This document shows, in pieces, positions 18,401-26,457 of a stretch of 64,000 nucleotides of DNA. The position numbers and the translations under genes were made by a program. How positions within the stretch are numbered: position 1 is the first letter of the stretch; each line of letters begins with the position of its first letter. Location: positions 62,001 to 126,000 of the forward strand of contig JABFGJ010000002.1 of NCBI GenBank assembly GCA_013112545.1, given 5' to 3'. The stretch comes from Bacteroidota bacterium (GTDB lineage Bacteria > Bacteroidota > Bacteroidia > Flavobacteriales_E > Vicingaceae). The notes under the pieces were generated by a model that made no database searches, was not told where the DNA came from, and worked only from the letters and a program-made list of their open reading frames with translations.

Positions 18401-18849
18401 AGTATTTTTGGCATTTTTTCAATTATGTCTTTGGTTCTAGCATTTATCGCCTTTTTAATCCTTTCCGGAGAATTTTCTTGGTCTTCCAATTTCATTGTAT
18501 TAGAAGTGCGTAATACAATTTCGGTTGCAAGTTTTTTTGCTTTCTTTTCTATTAGGTTTTCTATATTTCCATCGATAGGTATAAAGCCGTATATCAATTT
18601 CATGTCCATTGCTTTTCCTGCTTCTTCTAAAGCTTTAATCGTAATAGCTCCTTTTGCTTCTCTTTTTTCTAAACTTTGTGCGCTTTGCTTAGTTATGCCT
18701 AGCTTGTTGCCAAGTTGCTCTAGCGACATCCCTATGGATGTCCGAATAGTTTTAATCCATCCTATAGCTGGACTTGTTTCTTTACTAGCTAGTTTATAAG
18801 GCTTTAATTTTTTGTTTAGTTGTTCTATTTGGAGTTTACTTGTTTTCAT
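18391..18849 (-). CDS. Mobile mystery protein A, XRE-type DNA-binding
   Basis: About 152 residues from the ATG at 18849 (MKTSKLQIEQLNKKL). The upstream ATG at 18882 would overlap a -7 promoter element at 18880-18887, so the shorter form is preferred. The middle carries an XRE helix-turn-helix (IGMSLEQLGNKLGITKQSAQSLEKRE) at about residues 40-65. The invariant partner gene B (Fic) follows with a 10-nt overlap. It probably represses the operon and may neutralise protein B, by analogy with antitoxins. Nothing else mobile, such as an integrase or transposase, is visible nearby. Confidence 0.85.
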   Translation of the reverse strand: MKTSKLQIEQLNKKLKPYKLASKETSPAIGWIKTIRTSIGMSLEQLGNKLGITKQSAQSLEKREAKGAITIKALEEAGKAMDMKLIYGFIPIDGNIENLIEKKAKKLATEIVLRTSNTMKLEDQENSPERIKKAINARTKDIIEKMPKILWD

Positions 18850-18879
18850 TTGTAAGCTTATATTAAGACTAATGTTTAT

Positions 18880-18887
18880 CAAATGTA
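18880..18887 (-). promoter_or_regulatory. Candidate -7 element for the mobile mystery operon
   Basis: CAAATGTA on the plus strand is TACATTTG on the minus strand, matching TAnnTTTG. It lies 31 nt upstream of the ATG at 18849 and supports that start over the one at 18882. A TTTTG lies further upstream but at a shorter than usual spacing. Confidence 0.4.
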
Positions 18888-19114
18888 TGAATATATTATT
18901 ACAAAATATGCTTTTTAGTCAATATATAATATTACTTTTATTTGTTTTAGACAAAGAATAGAAAAACTTAAGGTTGTTTTTTATATCAAAACTAGTGTAA
19001 AAGAAAACGGAATATAGAACCAGAGATTATGATGTATATTCAAATTTTATAATGAAAGTATTAAATATGAATGAGTTAAAAAACAGTATTATCGTATCAT
19101 TGTCTATTAAAATC

Positions 19115-19894
19115 CTACTTCGCCTCTTGAATCAAATTAGTTAAATCAATAAATCCTTGAACACTAATTTGTTCTGGTCTTTTATTGAAAACCTCATTGT
19201 CTTTTATACTGTCCTTTATAAAGGGCTTTAAAGAGTTACGCATGGTTTTTCTGCGTTGATTAAAAGCAGACTTAATCAAAGTTTTAAAGAGTTTTTCATC
19301 ACAATCGAGTGCTGCTACATCATTTCGTTTCAAACGGATTACTGCAGATTTAACCTTAGGGGGTGGGTTAAAAACATGCTCATCAACGGTAAATAAATAC
19401 TCAATATCATAAAAAGCTTGCAATAAGACACTCGTAATGCCATACACTTTAGAGCCTTCGGGCGAGGCAATGCGCTCGGCCACTTCTTTCTGAAACATAC
19501 CCACAACCTCCATTGCTTGGTCTTTATACTCCAGAGTTTTAAATAGAATTTGCGTTGATATGTTATAGGGGAAATTTCCAATAATCCCAAATTTTTCTCC
19601 CTGAAATAATTGGTTGAGGTCTATTTTTAAAAAATCTCCTTCTATTAAATGAGTTTCATCTAAAGTTGAATCTTCTTTTAGAAACTCAACAGATTCTGTG
19701 TCTATGTCAATTACAAATAGCTCTAAATCATCACGATTTAATAGTGGTTTTGTCAATACACCCATGCCTGGGCCAACTTCTATTGCTTTACTAAAATTTC
19801 CTGATTTTCCAAAAGCATCAACGGTGTCAAGTGCAATGGCTATATCAGTTAAAAAATGTTGTCCTAAATGCTTTTTGGCTTTTACTTGTTTCAA
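19115..19894 (-). CDS. rsmA: 16S rRNA (adenine1518/1519-N6)-dimethyltransferase RsmA
   Basis: A 259-residue protein with the KsgA/RsmA motifs: KKHLGQHFLTD at the N-terminus, the SAM loop IEVGPGMGVLTKPLL at about 40-54, the NFPYNIST catalytic motif (NLPY-type) near residue 108, and NQRRKTMRNSLK in the C-terminal rRNA-binding domain. It dimethylates the two adenines of helix 45 late in 30S assembly. It closes the five-gene set running from serS; only 4 nt separate it from the DUF4286 gene upstream. Confidence 0.96.
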   Translation of the reverse strand: MKQVKAKKHLGQHFLTDIAIALDTVDAFGKSGNFSKAIEVGPGMGVLTKPLLNRDDLELFVIDIDTESVEFLKEDSTLDETHLIEGDFLKIDLNQLFQGEKFGIIGNFPYNISTQILFKTLEYKDQAMEVVGMFQKEVAERIASPEGSKVYGITSVLLQAFYDIEYLFTVDEHVFNPPPKVKSAVIRLKRNDVAALDCDEKLFKTLIKSAFNQRRKTMRNSLKPFIKDSIKDNEVFNKRPEQISVQGFIDLTNLIQEAK

Positions 19895-19898
19895 TGGA

Positions 19899-20204
19899 TT
19901 AAGCTTTTTCTAGTAAAGTTCTAAAAGCTACAAATCGGCCTTCAAATTTATCGTTGTGTTCTTTTTGTAATCTCGGTGCATGATGAGCTTGGTATTGATG
20001 TAAGTCTTTCATGCTTGGGCAAGAATACTGTATGTTATAGGTTTGACCTGTTTCTTCTGCATTGTGTGAGATTACTTTTAAGAAACGATTATCTATAAAA
20101 AAGCCCGTTTCCATTACATCTGGAATATGGGTTTCCTTCATCCAAGTAAGCCACTCTTTATGAATGTCATCTTCTACATTTATTGTTACGCTATATACTA
20201 TCAT
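19899..20204 (-). CDS. DUF4286 family protein
   Basis: A 101-residue protein of the DUF4286 family, recognised by its opening strand (IVYSVTINVEDDIHKEWLTWMK), HIPDVMETGFF, and the pattern YNIQYSCPSMKDLHQYQ. The fold is expected to be a small ferredoxin-like alpha/beta barrel as in dimeric monooxygenase-like proteins, but the role is unknown. The gene sits between a TPR gene (1 nt) and rsmA (4 nt) and is certainly part of that transcript. Confidence 0.85.
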   Translation of the reverse strand: MIVYSVTINVEDDIHKEWLTWMKETHIPDVMETGFFIDNRFLKVISHNAEETGQTYNIQYSCPSMKDLHQYQAHHAPRLQKEHNDKFEGRFVAFRTLLEKA

Positions 20205-20205
20205 C

Positions 20206-22059
20206 TTAGTTCAATTCTTCAGTGTTTTCGATTTCATCGCCACGCAAAAAACGAAAACGCTTTCGGCTTTCCACCACGTGAATACTAGCCGGATAAGTGG
20301 TGATTAATTGCTTATACAATTCCATTGCTTTCTCCGAGCTATTTAACTTTTCTTCCTCTAATTTGGCTAAGTGAAACAAGGCATCATCTCCTAAAATATC
20401 ATCGGCAAAATCGGCAAGTAATTTCCTTAAGTAAACAGCTGAGCTATCATAATTGCGCTGTGCATATTCCATCTCATACTTTATGAAAAGGATGTCATCC
20501 TTTAAACTAGAGGCCGGAAAAAATTGAGGGATGGAATCTAACGTTTTGTTTGCAGCAGCATAATCTTTTTTAAAGCGCCACAAATCTGCACGCGCATACA
20601 TTTCCAGCGGTTCTGCTATACTATCTAAGCCAATGTTGTCCGTTATGGTTAAGGAAAGCGACATGGCATCATTGGCTATTAATTTAGATGTAGATCCTTT
20701 TAAAACATCTAGTTGTGCCTGACTCCAATAAAAATCGCCAGTATAATAAGCCACTTTTGCATTTTTCAATTTTGCAATTTCGCCCAATTGGTCGTATTTA
20801 AAATCTTTTTCTACTTGAGAGTAGAGTAGGGAAGCATCCCAAATTTCGTTTTCGATTAAAAGTAAATCAGCTAAATTTAGTTTAGCTTGAGCTTTTTCCT
20901 GATTGCTTATTCCTGAAATTTGAATAATTTCTTCATACTGAGCAATGGCTGTATCGACTTGGTCTAAATAAAAAGCTTCTAATTCTGCTAAATCCATCAT
21001 AAGTGGATAAGTAAAGGATGATTTTCCTAAGTCAGTCAAGGTGCTGATGTATTTTGCTTTCAATAGATTAAGGTCTTCTGTCTGATAGTCTTGATTCAAG
21101 GTTTTTAATTTCATCACCTTTACCAGTTGCATTTTAGCACTTAGTGAGTATGGACTGTTTTCATCGAGGCCAACCACATATTCATAACATTGTTGAGCCA
21201 CTTCAAAAGCCTTGTTCGCAAGACTCAACTGTGCCAAACTGTAAAGCCTTTTACCATTTTCATTTAGCCTACGGTCTAAGGCTTTTGCTTGAATAAAAGC
21301 TCCATTAAAGTTTTTGTCCTGAATGTAAAGCCAAATCAACAATTCGGAATAGATGTCTTTTGTTGGCTCTTTTTGTATTTTTCTCAAAATTTGCTCCCTT
21401 AGCATTTCCATCTGTTTACCTTCTGGATCGGGATATAAATAACGTTGAAATAAATTTTGTACCGTTTGAATATAACCAGAGTTTGATCCTAAAATGGTCA
21501 GGTATTCCTGAATCATATCCTCTGTTTTACCAAGCTCAGCATAGGCTATGGCTAATTCAAACTGAAAAAGGCTAGGGTCATTGTTTCTTTTTCTGCCTAC
21601 TAAATAGACTTGTTCTTGAAAAACATATTTTTCATATTGTCTAAACCGATTGGCTAATACCCTTGTTTGAGAGGAATTGGCATCAATTAAATCAATGGCT
21701 TTTTCAAAACTTTTTTGAGCGTCTTTTTCTTCATTCTGTAGCTCGTAAAAATGGCCTAAATCAACCCATAATTCGGAACGTTGAGGAAAAGTTTTAATTC
21801 TTTTCTTTATGGTTTTTTCCCCTTCTTTTAATTGATTGGCTTTAGGGTATAGTTCGAGTAGGCTGTTGTAATAGCTATCCGAATTTGTATTTCGAAACAG
21901 CTCTTCATAATATTCGATAGCAATATCATAGGCTTCATCTGCTTCAGCTTGTTTGGCTAAATCAAAGAGTGTTTTATCCTTAGATTGCGCAAAAACCGGA
22001 TTAAATAGGCTTGCATAGCTAAGAATTAGGACCCCAAAAAATAGCTGGAATTTTTTCAT
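20206..22059 (-). CDS. Large periplasmic/secreted TPR protein
   Basis: A 617-residue protein with a signal peptide (cut near VFAQ) followed almost entirely by degenerate tetratricopeptide repeats. Clear ones include YDIAIEYYEELFRN (about 40-53), EKDAQKSFEKAIDL and, near the end, SSEKAMELYKQLITTYPAS. TPR solenoids are scaffolds for protein complexes; this one is probably periplasmic or outer-membrane linked. Its start overlaps the stop of the upstream lipoprotein gene by ATGA, so the two are translated together and may work together. No enzymatic domain is visible. Confidence 0.85.
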   Translation of the reverse strand: MKKFQLFFGVLILSYASLFNPVFAQSKDKTLFDLAKQAEADEAYDIAIEYYEELFRNTNSDSYYNSLLELYPKANQLKEGEKTIKKRIKTFPQRSELWVDLGHFYELQNEEKDAQKSFEKAIDLIDANSSQTRVLANRFRQYEKYVFQEQVYLVGRKRNNDPSLFQFELAIAYAELGKTEDMIQEYLTILGSNSGYIQTVQNLFQRYLYPDPEGKQMEMLREQILRKIQKEPTKDIYSELLIWLYIQDKNFNGAFIQAKALDRRLNENGKRLYSLAQLSLANKAFEVAQQCYEYVVGLDENSPYSLSAKMQLVKVMKLKTLNQDYQTEDLNLLKAKYISTLTDLGKSSFTYPLMMDLAELEAFYLDQVDTAIAQYEEIIQISGISNQEKAQAKLNLADLLLIENEIWDASLLYSQVEKDFKYDQLGEIAKLKNAKVAYYTGDFYWSQAQLDVLKGSTSKLIANDAMSLSLTITDNIGLDSIAEPLEMYARADLWRFKKDYAAANKTLDSIPQFFPASSLKDDILFIKYEMEYAQRNYDSSAVYLRKLLADFADDILGDDALFHLAKLEEEKLNSSEKAMELYKQLITTYPASIHVVESRKRFRFLRGDEIENTEELN

Positions 22060-22613
22060 TTTTCCGCTGATTCCTTTGTCCTGTATATGTTTAAAATACT
22101 GTCAACTTTAGGATTCATTTCGTCATACATAGGCTCTATGGTCTCTATTGCATAAAGAACTTCGTTTGCTTTTTCTTCGGCCAAAACTAAGTTGTTAGAC
22201 TCTAAATGGTAATACTTTTCAAATTGCCCATCTTCTAAAATTCCTGCTTCTCCATCGTGTTTTAGGTCAGCTAGTTGTTTCTTGGATATTTTTAATTCAT
22301 TAAGAATTAATGGATATTCTTGAGCATACATTTTAAATGCTTTTCTCATTGAGTAATAATCATCAAAAAACAAAGCCAATTCAGGTGTAATTGTATCAGT
22401 CATTTCTTCTTGAATAAATCGGATATTCTCAAAAAAGTGATTGAATGATACTTTATTTTTTGCCGTGTCAACTGCTTCTATTTTATTTAGAGTAGAGTCT
22501 AATCTAGATTGCAGTAGATTTAACTTATTGCTTTGGTCTTCGTTAAGTCCTTTGGTACAAGCTACTATGCTCAAACAAACAAGGCCAATGAATAGGATTT
22601 GAATATTTCTCAT
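22056..22613 (-). CDS. Hypothetical lipoprotein
   Basis: A 185-residue protein with a lipoprotein signal (IGLVCLSIVACTKG), giving a lipidated cysteine at about residue 19. The mature part is charged and probably all helical (SNKLNLLQSRLDSTLNKIEAV), possibly a coiled coil. I do not recognise a family. It overlaps serS by 1 nt (TAATG) and the TPR gene by 4 nt (ATGA). Being locked between them suggests a shared transcript with the TPR protein as likely partner. Confidence 0.75.
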   Translation of the reverse strand: MRNIQILFIGLVCLSIVACTKGLNEDQSNKLNLLQSRLDSTLNKIEAVDTAKNKVSFNHFFENIRFIQEEMTDTITPELALFFDDYYSMRKAFKMYAQEYPLILNELKISKKQLADLKHDGEAGILEDGQFEKYYHLESNNLVLAEEKANEVLYAIETIEPMYDEMNPKVDSILNIYRTKESAEK

Positions 22614-23884
22614 TAATTTATATTTTCAAATTTTGTGTAAGGTACTAATACTTCTGGAATTCGTATTCCGTTTTCCATTTGATAGTTTTCTAAAATAGCT
22701 GCTAATATCCTTGGTAATGCTAGGGCGCTACCATTCAAGGTGTGAGCATATTCTGATTTTCCAGCTTCATTTTTAAATCTAAGCTTTAGTCGATTAGCTT
22801 GAAATGTTTCAAAGTTTGAAACAGAACTAACCTCTAACCATTTGTCTTGTGCTGCTGAATAAACTTCAAAGTCGTAAGTAATTGCTGAGGTAAATCCAAG
22901 ATCGCCTCCGCAAAGCAAGGCAATTCGGTAATGTAAGCCTAGCTTTTCTAAAAGGCTGGCTACATGTTTTACCATGCCGTCTAAAGCCTCGTAAGATTTA
23001 CTTGGGTGAGCAATTTGCACAATTTCCACTTTATCAAATTGATGCAATCGATTTAATCCTCTTACATCTTTGCCATAAGAACCAGCCTCCCTTCTAAAAC
23101 AAGGGGTATAACCACAATTCTTAATCGGGAAGTCACTTTCTTTTAAGATAACATCTCGATAAATGTTGGTAATGGGCACCTCAGCAGTAGGGATTAAATA
23201 CAAGTCGTCAATTCCTACATGATACATTTGTCCTTCTTTATCGGGCAGTTGACCAGTGCCAATACCAGATGCTTCGTTGACCATATGAGGTGGAATTACT
23301 TCGCTATAACCCGCTAGGTCAGCTTCATCTAAAAAGAAGTTGATTAATGCGCGTTGTAATTTTGCACCCTGGTTTTTATAAACAGGAAAGCCAGCTCCAG
23401 CAATTTTAACTCCTAGTTCAAAGTCGATTAAATCAAATTGTTTTGCTAAATCCCAGTGGGGTTTAGCGTCAAAATCAAATGTAACTGGGTGACCATGTAC
23501 CTCTACTATCTTATTGTCCGTATCACACTTCCCAAAAGGAACAAGCTCATTTGGAACATTAGGCAATAAGTATAATAATTCTTTTTGCTCGTCTTCAATT
23601 TGTTGCAATTGCTCTTTAAGTATGTGTGAGCTTTCTTTTAAAGAACTTGTTTTCGATTTTAACTTATTAGCTTCAGCCGCATTTCCAGACTTAAATAAAT
23701 CACCAATTTGTTTGGCTAAATTATTAGCTTCTGCTAGTTGACTATCTAACTCTTGTTGAGTTAACTTTCTTTTTTCATCAAGCATTAATACTTGATCTAT
23801 GGTATCTGCGGCATCAATAGAACGTTTTTTAAATTGTTCAATAGCCCAATCGCGGTTTTCTTTTAAGTATGGTATCTGTAGCAT
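22613..23884 (-). CDS. serS: Serine--tRNA ligase
   Basis: A 423-residue class II synthetase of normal length. The N-terminal 100 residues form the antiparallel coiled-coil tRNA-binding arm (rich in K, E, L). The catalytic core has the TAEVPITNIYRD segment, motif 2 with CFRREAGSYGKDVRGLNRLHQF and motif 3 with LNGSALALPRILAAILEN. It charges tRNA-Ser and also tRNA-Sec precursors. It heads a run of five same-strand genes ending in rsmA, with a candidate promoter just upstream at 23906-23940. Confidence 0.97.
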   Translation of the reverse strand: MLQIPYLKENRDWAIEQFKKRSIDAADTIDQVLMLDEKRKLTQQELDSQLAEANNLAKQIGDLFKSGNAAEANKLKSKTSSLKESSHILKEQLQQIEDEQKELLYLLPNVPNELVPFGKCDTDNKIVEVHGHPVTFDFDAKPHWDLAKQFDLIDFELGVKIAGAGFPVYKNQGAKLQRALINFFLDEADLAGYSEVIPPHMVNEASGIGTGQLPDKEGQMYHVGIDDLYLIPTAEVPITNIYRDVILKESDFPIKNCGYTPCFRREAGSYGKDVRGLNRLHQFDKVEIVQIAHPSKSYEALDGMVKHVASLLEKLGLHYRIALLCGGDLGFTSAITYDFEVYSAAQDKWLEVSSVSNFETFQANRLKLRFKNEAGKSEYAHTLNGSALALPRILAAILENYQMENGIRIPEVLVPYTKFENIN

Positions 23885-23905
23885 GTCTTTTTAAAATACG
23901 AAGCA

Positions 23906-23940
23906 CAAAGATAGGAGAGAATCATCGATTTCTAATCAAA
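23906..23940 (-). promoter_or_regulatory. Candidate promoter of the serS-rsmA gene set
   Basis: On the minus strand TATCTTTG (plus 23906-23913) matches the -7 consensus TAnnTTTG, and a TTTG lies 23 nt upstream (plus 23937-23940), a little longer than the usual spacing. The -7 box ends 21 nt before the serS ATG. Confidence 0.5.
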
Positions 23941-23963
23941 AAATGCTTCATTTTAGGATACGA

Positions 23964-23999
23964 CAAAGCCTCTCCAATCTTTTGATTAGAGAGGCTTTG
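23964..23999. terminator. Strong hairpin between rpmA and serS
   Basis: Sixteen-base arms (23964-23979 and 23984-23999) with one mismatch and a 4-nt loop of T. It lies 19 nt past the rpmA stop, where a terminator is expected, but the U-tract on the minus strand is poor, so it may act in another way. Confidence 0.55.
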
Positions 24000-24018
24000 G
24001 GAAAATATTGTGAAGTAA

Positions 24019-24282
24019 TTAAGCTTCTACAACAGGTTTTACATGCACAAAAGATTTCTTGTTTCCTTTAACTTGAAAAGTAACAATACCGTCTTTTAAA
24101 GCAAATAAAGTATGGTCTTTGCCAATACCTACATTTTCACCTGGGTGATGCTTAGTTCCTCTTTGTCTTATGATGATGTTTCCAGCAATTGCCTCTTGTC
24201 CTCCAAAGATTTTGACTCCAAGTCTTTTACTTTCTGAATCTCTACCGTTTTTAGAACTACCGGCTCCTTTCTTATGTGCCAT
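24019..24282 (-). CDS. rpmA: 50S ribosomal protein bL27
   Basis: An 87-residue bL27 with the invariant [16 protein letters not shown] start, [25 protein letters not shown] and GKDHTLFAL. The N-terminus begins directly at AHKK, without the cleavable extension known in Firmicutes; it reaches the peptidyl-transferase centre. It is 57 nt downstream of rplU in the standard order. Confidence 0.98.
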   Translation of the reverse strand: MAHKKGAGSSKNGRDSESKRLGVKIFGGQEAIAGNIIIRQRGTKHHPGENVGIGKDHTLFALKDGIVTFQVKGNKKSFVHVKPVVEA

Positions 24283-24339
24283 GATCTATCGTTTTTTATG
24301 TTATTATGAAATCAGTTTCTGCTTTTGCTTCGCTGATTA

Positions 24340-24819
24340 TTAATCTTCTTTTTTGTCTTCTTTCTTAGCAGCAGGCTTTTTAGCAGCAGGCTTTTTGGCT
24401 TCCGCTTTAGGAGCAGCAGCTTTCTTTTCTGCAGCTGGCTTTGCTTCTTTAGGAGCTTCTGTTTTAGGAGCCTCTTCTTTGGCAGCCTTTGGAGCAGCAG
24501 CTTTTGTCGCTTTTCCTATGCTAGAAATTTCTATTTTGCTCAAGTATTGACGGTGACCGTTTCTTACTTTGTAGCCTTTTCTTCTTTTCTTTTTAAAGAC
24601 GATAACTTTGTCGCCTTTCAAGTGTTCAATTATCTTTGCCGATACTGAAACTCCTTGTACAACCGGGGCGCCAACTTCAATTTTATCACCATCTGCAGTT
24701 AAAAGAACGTTATCAAAAGTAACTTTTGATCCTTCTTCTCCTTCCAAACGATGCACAAAAATCTGCTGATCTTTTGCAACTTTAAATTGCTGCCCTGCTA
24801 TTTCTACTATTGCGTACAT
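24340..24819 (-). CDS. rplU: 50S ribosomal protein bL21 with a long Ala/Lys/Pro-rich tail
   Basis: A 159-residue protein. The first 105 residues are bL21 (YAIVEIAGQQFKVAKDQ at the start, FKKKRRKGYKVRNGHRQYL near 75-95). The remaining 50 or so are a low-complexity tail of repeated AAPK, KPAAEKK, KKPAAKK units ending in KKEDKKED. Similar tails occur on bL21 of other Bacteroidota; the role is unknown and the tail is expected to be disordered on the ribosome surface. It heads the rplU-rpmA pair from a well-formed promoter upstream. Confidence 0.97.
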   Translation of the reverse strand: MYAIVEIAGQQFKVAKDQQIFVHRLEGEEGSKVTFDNVLLTADGDKIEVGAPVVQGVSVSAKIIEHLKGDKVIVFKKKRRKGYKVRNGHRQYLSKIEISSIGKATKAAAPKAAKEEAPKTEAPKEAKPAAEKKAAAPKAEAKKPAAKKPAAKKEDKKED

Positions 24820-24857
24820 GCTTTAGGGTTTAATATTAATTTTCCAAAAATGGAGGG

Positions 24858-24889
24858 CAAATTTAATAAAAGCCTTTGAATCAAACAAA
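24858..24889 (-). promoter_or_regulatory. Promoter of rplU-rpmA
   Basis: On the minus strand a TTTG (plus 24886-24889) is followed after exactly 20 nt by TAAATTTG (plus 24858-24865). This matches the Bacteroidota consensus TTTG-N19-21-TAnnTTTG. The -33 box lies inside the right arm of the terminator hairpin of the upstream transporter gene. Confidence 0.65.
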
Positions 24890-24893
24890 GGCT
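24871..24893 (-). terminator. Terminator of the DMT transporter gene
   Basis: Eight-base arms AGCCTTTG (24871-24878) and CAAAGGCT (24886-24893), followed on the minus strand by TTTATTAAATTT. It starts 7 nt after the transporter stop codon and overlaps the rplU promoter. Confidence 0.7.
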
Positions 24894-24900
24894 AGGGTGA

Positions 24901-25827
24901 TTAATTTTTAGTTTCCTTTTGTATGGCTTCTTTTCGCTCCAATCTATTGTCTTTGTTGACTATATATACTCCAGTTAAGATTACAGCGATGCTTACAAAT
25001 TGCATCAATTGAATGTTTTCTCCATCTAGGAATCCCCAAAATATAGCAAATACTGGAATGATATACGTTGTTGATGATGCAAATACTGCCGACACTCGTT
25101 TGATTAGCATATTAAATAAAATAACTGCCATCGCTGTCCCAAAGATTGCTAACAAACTAATATAAAATAAAGACATCCACGCTTGTTCGTCGGTTTTCAT
25201 GATGTGTGTAAAATCGGAAGTAAAGAGGTAAATGCCCGCAAGGGGGCCAATCAATAGAAATCCAAAACTGGTAATGTTTACAGAATTTACTTCAACTAAT
25301 TTTGTTTTAATAAAATTAACGTTTACAGCATAACAAATCGTAGCAATTACTACTAGAATGCTGTATAAAAAATCATCGTTATCAACGCTAATACCTCCAC
25401 CAACTGAAAGCAATCCAATTGCTCCTATTAAGCCAATAATTACCCCAAGCATTTTCAACCAACGTAATTTTAATTTAAAAAACAACAGGCCAATAAGCAC
25501 TGTAAATAGTGGAACCAGTGAGTTTAACATTCCCGAAAGGGAACTGCTAATGTGCGTTTGAGCTTTGGTAAACAAAAATGCTGGTATTCCACTTCCTAAT
25601 AATCCAGCTAGAAAAATTTTAAGCCATTGATTTCGCTTTATTTTCTTAAAGTTTTTTATAATAATAGGAGAAAGAAACAGGAAAGAAATAACGATTCTAA
25701 GCGAAGCAACTTGATTGTTGTCAAATGTTACCAACCCTTTTTTCATCAATATAAAAGAACTTCCCCAAATAAATGCAAGGAAGAACAACAATGTCCATTG
25801 AATAGCGGGTTTATTTAAATCAAACAT
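24901..25827 (-). CDS. EamA/DMT-superfamily transporter
   Basis: A 308-residue protein with ten hydrophobic helices in two EamA repeats. The first repeat opens with FLAFIWGSSFILMKKG, a classic EamA signature, and the second with SILVVIATICYAVN and ends with IYLVN-like ILTGVYIVN. Members export amino acids, purines or other metabolites, and the substrate here cannot be read. It is divergent from the HMA lipoprotein gene and upstream of rplU, from which a terminator separates it. Confidence 0.9.
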   Translation of the reverse strand: MFDLNKPAIQWTLLFFLAFIWGSSFILMKKGLVTFDNNQVASLRIVISFLFLSPIIIKNFKKIKRNQWLKIFLAGLLGSGIPAFLFTKAQTHISSSLSGMLNSLVPLFTVLIGLLFFKLKLRWLKMLGVIIGLIGAIGLLSVGGGISVDNDDFLYSILVVIATICYAVNVNFIKTKLVEVNSVNITSFGFLLIGPLAGIYLFTSDFTHIMKTDEQAWMSLFYISLLAIFGTAMAVILFNMLIKRVSAVFASSTTYIIPVFAIFWGFLDGENIQLMQFVSIAVILTGVYIVNKDNRLERKEAIQKETKN

Positions 25828-25895
25828 TTTTTTAAAATAGGGAGCAAAATTAGTTTTTAGAATCTGATAAAGAAGATTTAAATTTCTTTATTGAT

Positions 25896-25903
25896 TACAT
25901 TTG
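25896..25903 (+). promoter_or_regulatory. Candidate -7 element for the HMA lipoprotein gene
   Basis: TACATTTG matches TAnnTTTG and ends 19 nt before the ATG at 25923. No clear -33 box. Confidence 0.4.
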
Positions 25904-25922
25904 TGATGTAAAATTTAAAAGC

Positions 25923-26414
25923 ATGAAAAAAATAGCATTTTCCTTAATTATTACAATGACTTTAGTTGGTCTAGTTTCCTGTGCTTCTCCTGAAAAAAAT
26001 GAAACCGAAAAAGTAGTTGTAAAGAAAGAAGTTTTGGCAGAGAATAAAGAATCTGTTGATATGAAAGTTGAAGGTATGGTTTGCGCTAAAGGTTGTGCAA
26101 AGTATATTGAGGATAAAGTAGCTGAACTAGATGGTGTTGTGTTAAGTTCTGTAGATTTTGCAAAAGGGCAAGCTCATTTTGAGTTTGATAAAACCATTAT
26201 CAACCCAGCCGATTTAGAAAAGTTTATTGACGAAATGCATGATGGACAATATCAAGCGGGTATAATAGATGTGAACGAACCTACTGAAGACGTTGAAGTA
26301 GAAGTAGAGAAAGAAAAAAAGAAAGAAACAAAGAAAGAAGTAGCTTCTGTAGTTGAGCGTTTCCAAATTTCAATTCCAGAATTATTTAGTTATTTTTTAC
26401 ACAGTATCAGATAG
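25923..26414 (+). CDS. Heavy-metal-associated (HMA) domain lipoprotein
   Basis: A 163-residue protein. A lipoprotein signal ends LVGLVSCASP, so it is lipid-anchored outside the cytoplasm at C20. An HMA domain at about residues 45-100 has the metal site in GMVCAKGCAKYIE; the two cysteines sit C-x3-C, one residue further apart than the usual CxxC but followed by GCA as in many periplasmic HMA proteins. A very charged linker of E/K/V repeats follows, then a short hydrophobic tail (SIPELFSYFLHSI). It is followed after 43 nt by heme A synthase, so delivery of copper towards cytochrome oxidase is a reasonable guess, not proven. Confidence 0.8.
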   Translation: MKKIAFSLIITMTLVGLVSCASPEKNETEKVVVKKEVLAENKESVDMKVEGMVCAKGCAKYIEDKVAELDGVVLSSVDFAKGQAHFEFDKTIINPADLEKFIDEMHDGQYQAGIIDVNEPTEDVEVEVEKEKKKETKKEVASVVERFQISIPELFSYFLHSIR

Positions 26415-26457
26415 TCTCAATATGCTTCATTGATTATGGAAGCCAAAAAAATCACTC

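Noticed and set aside
24353-24550. Plus-strand frame rich in Ala/Phe opposite the end of rplU
   Set aside because: It is the complement of the repetitive AAPK tail of bL21 and has low complexity, so it is a shadow.
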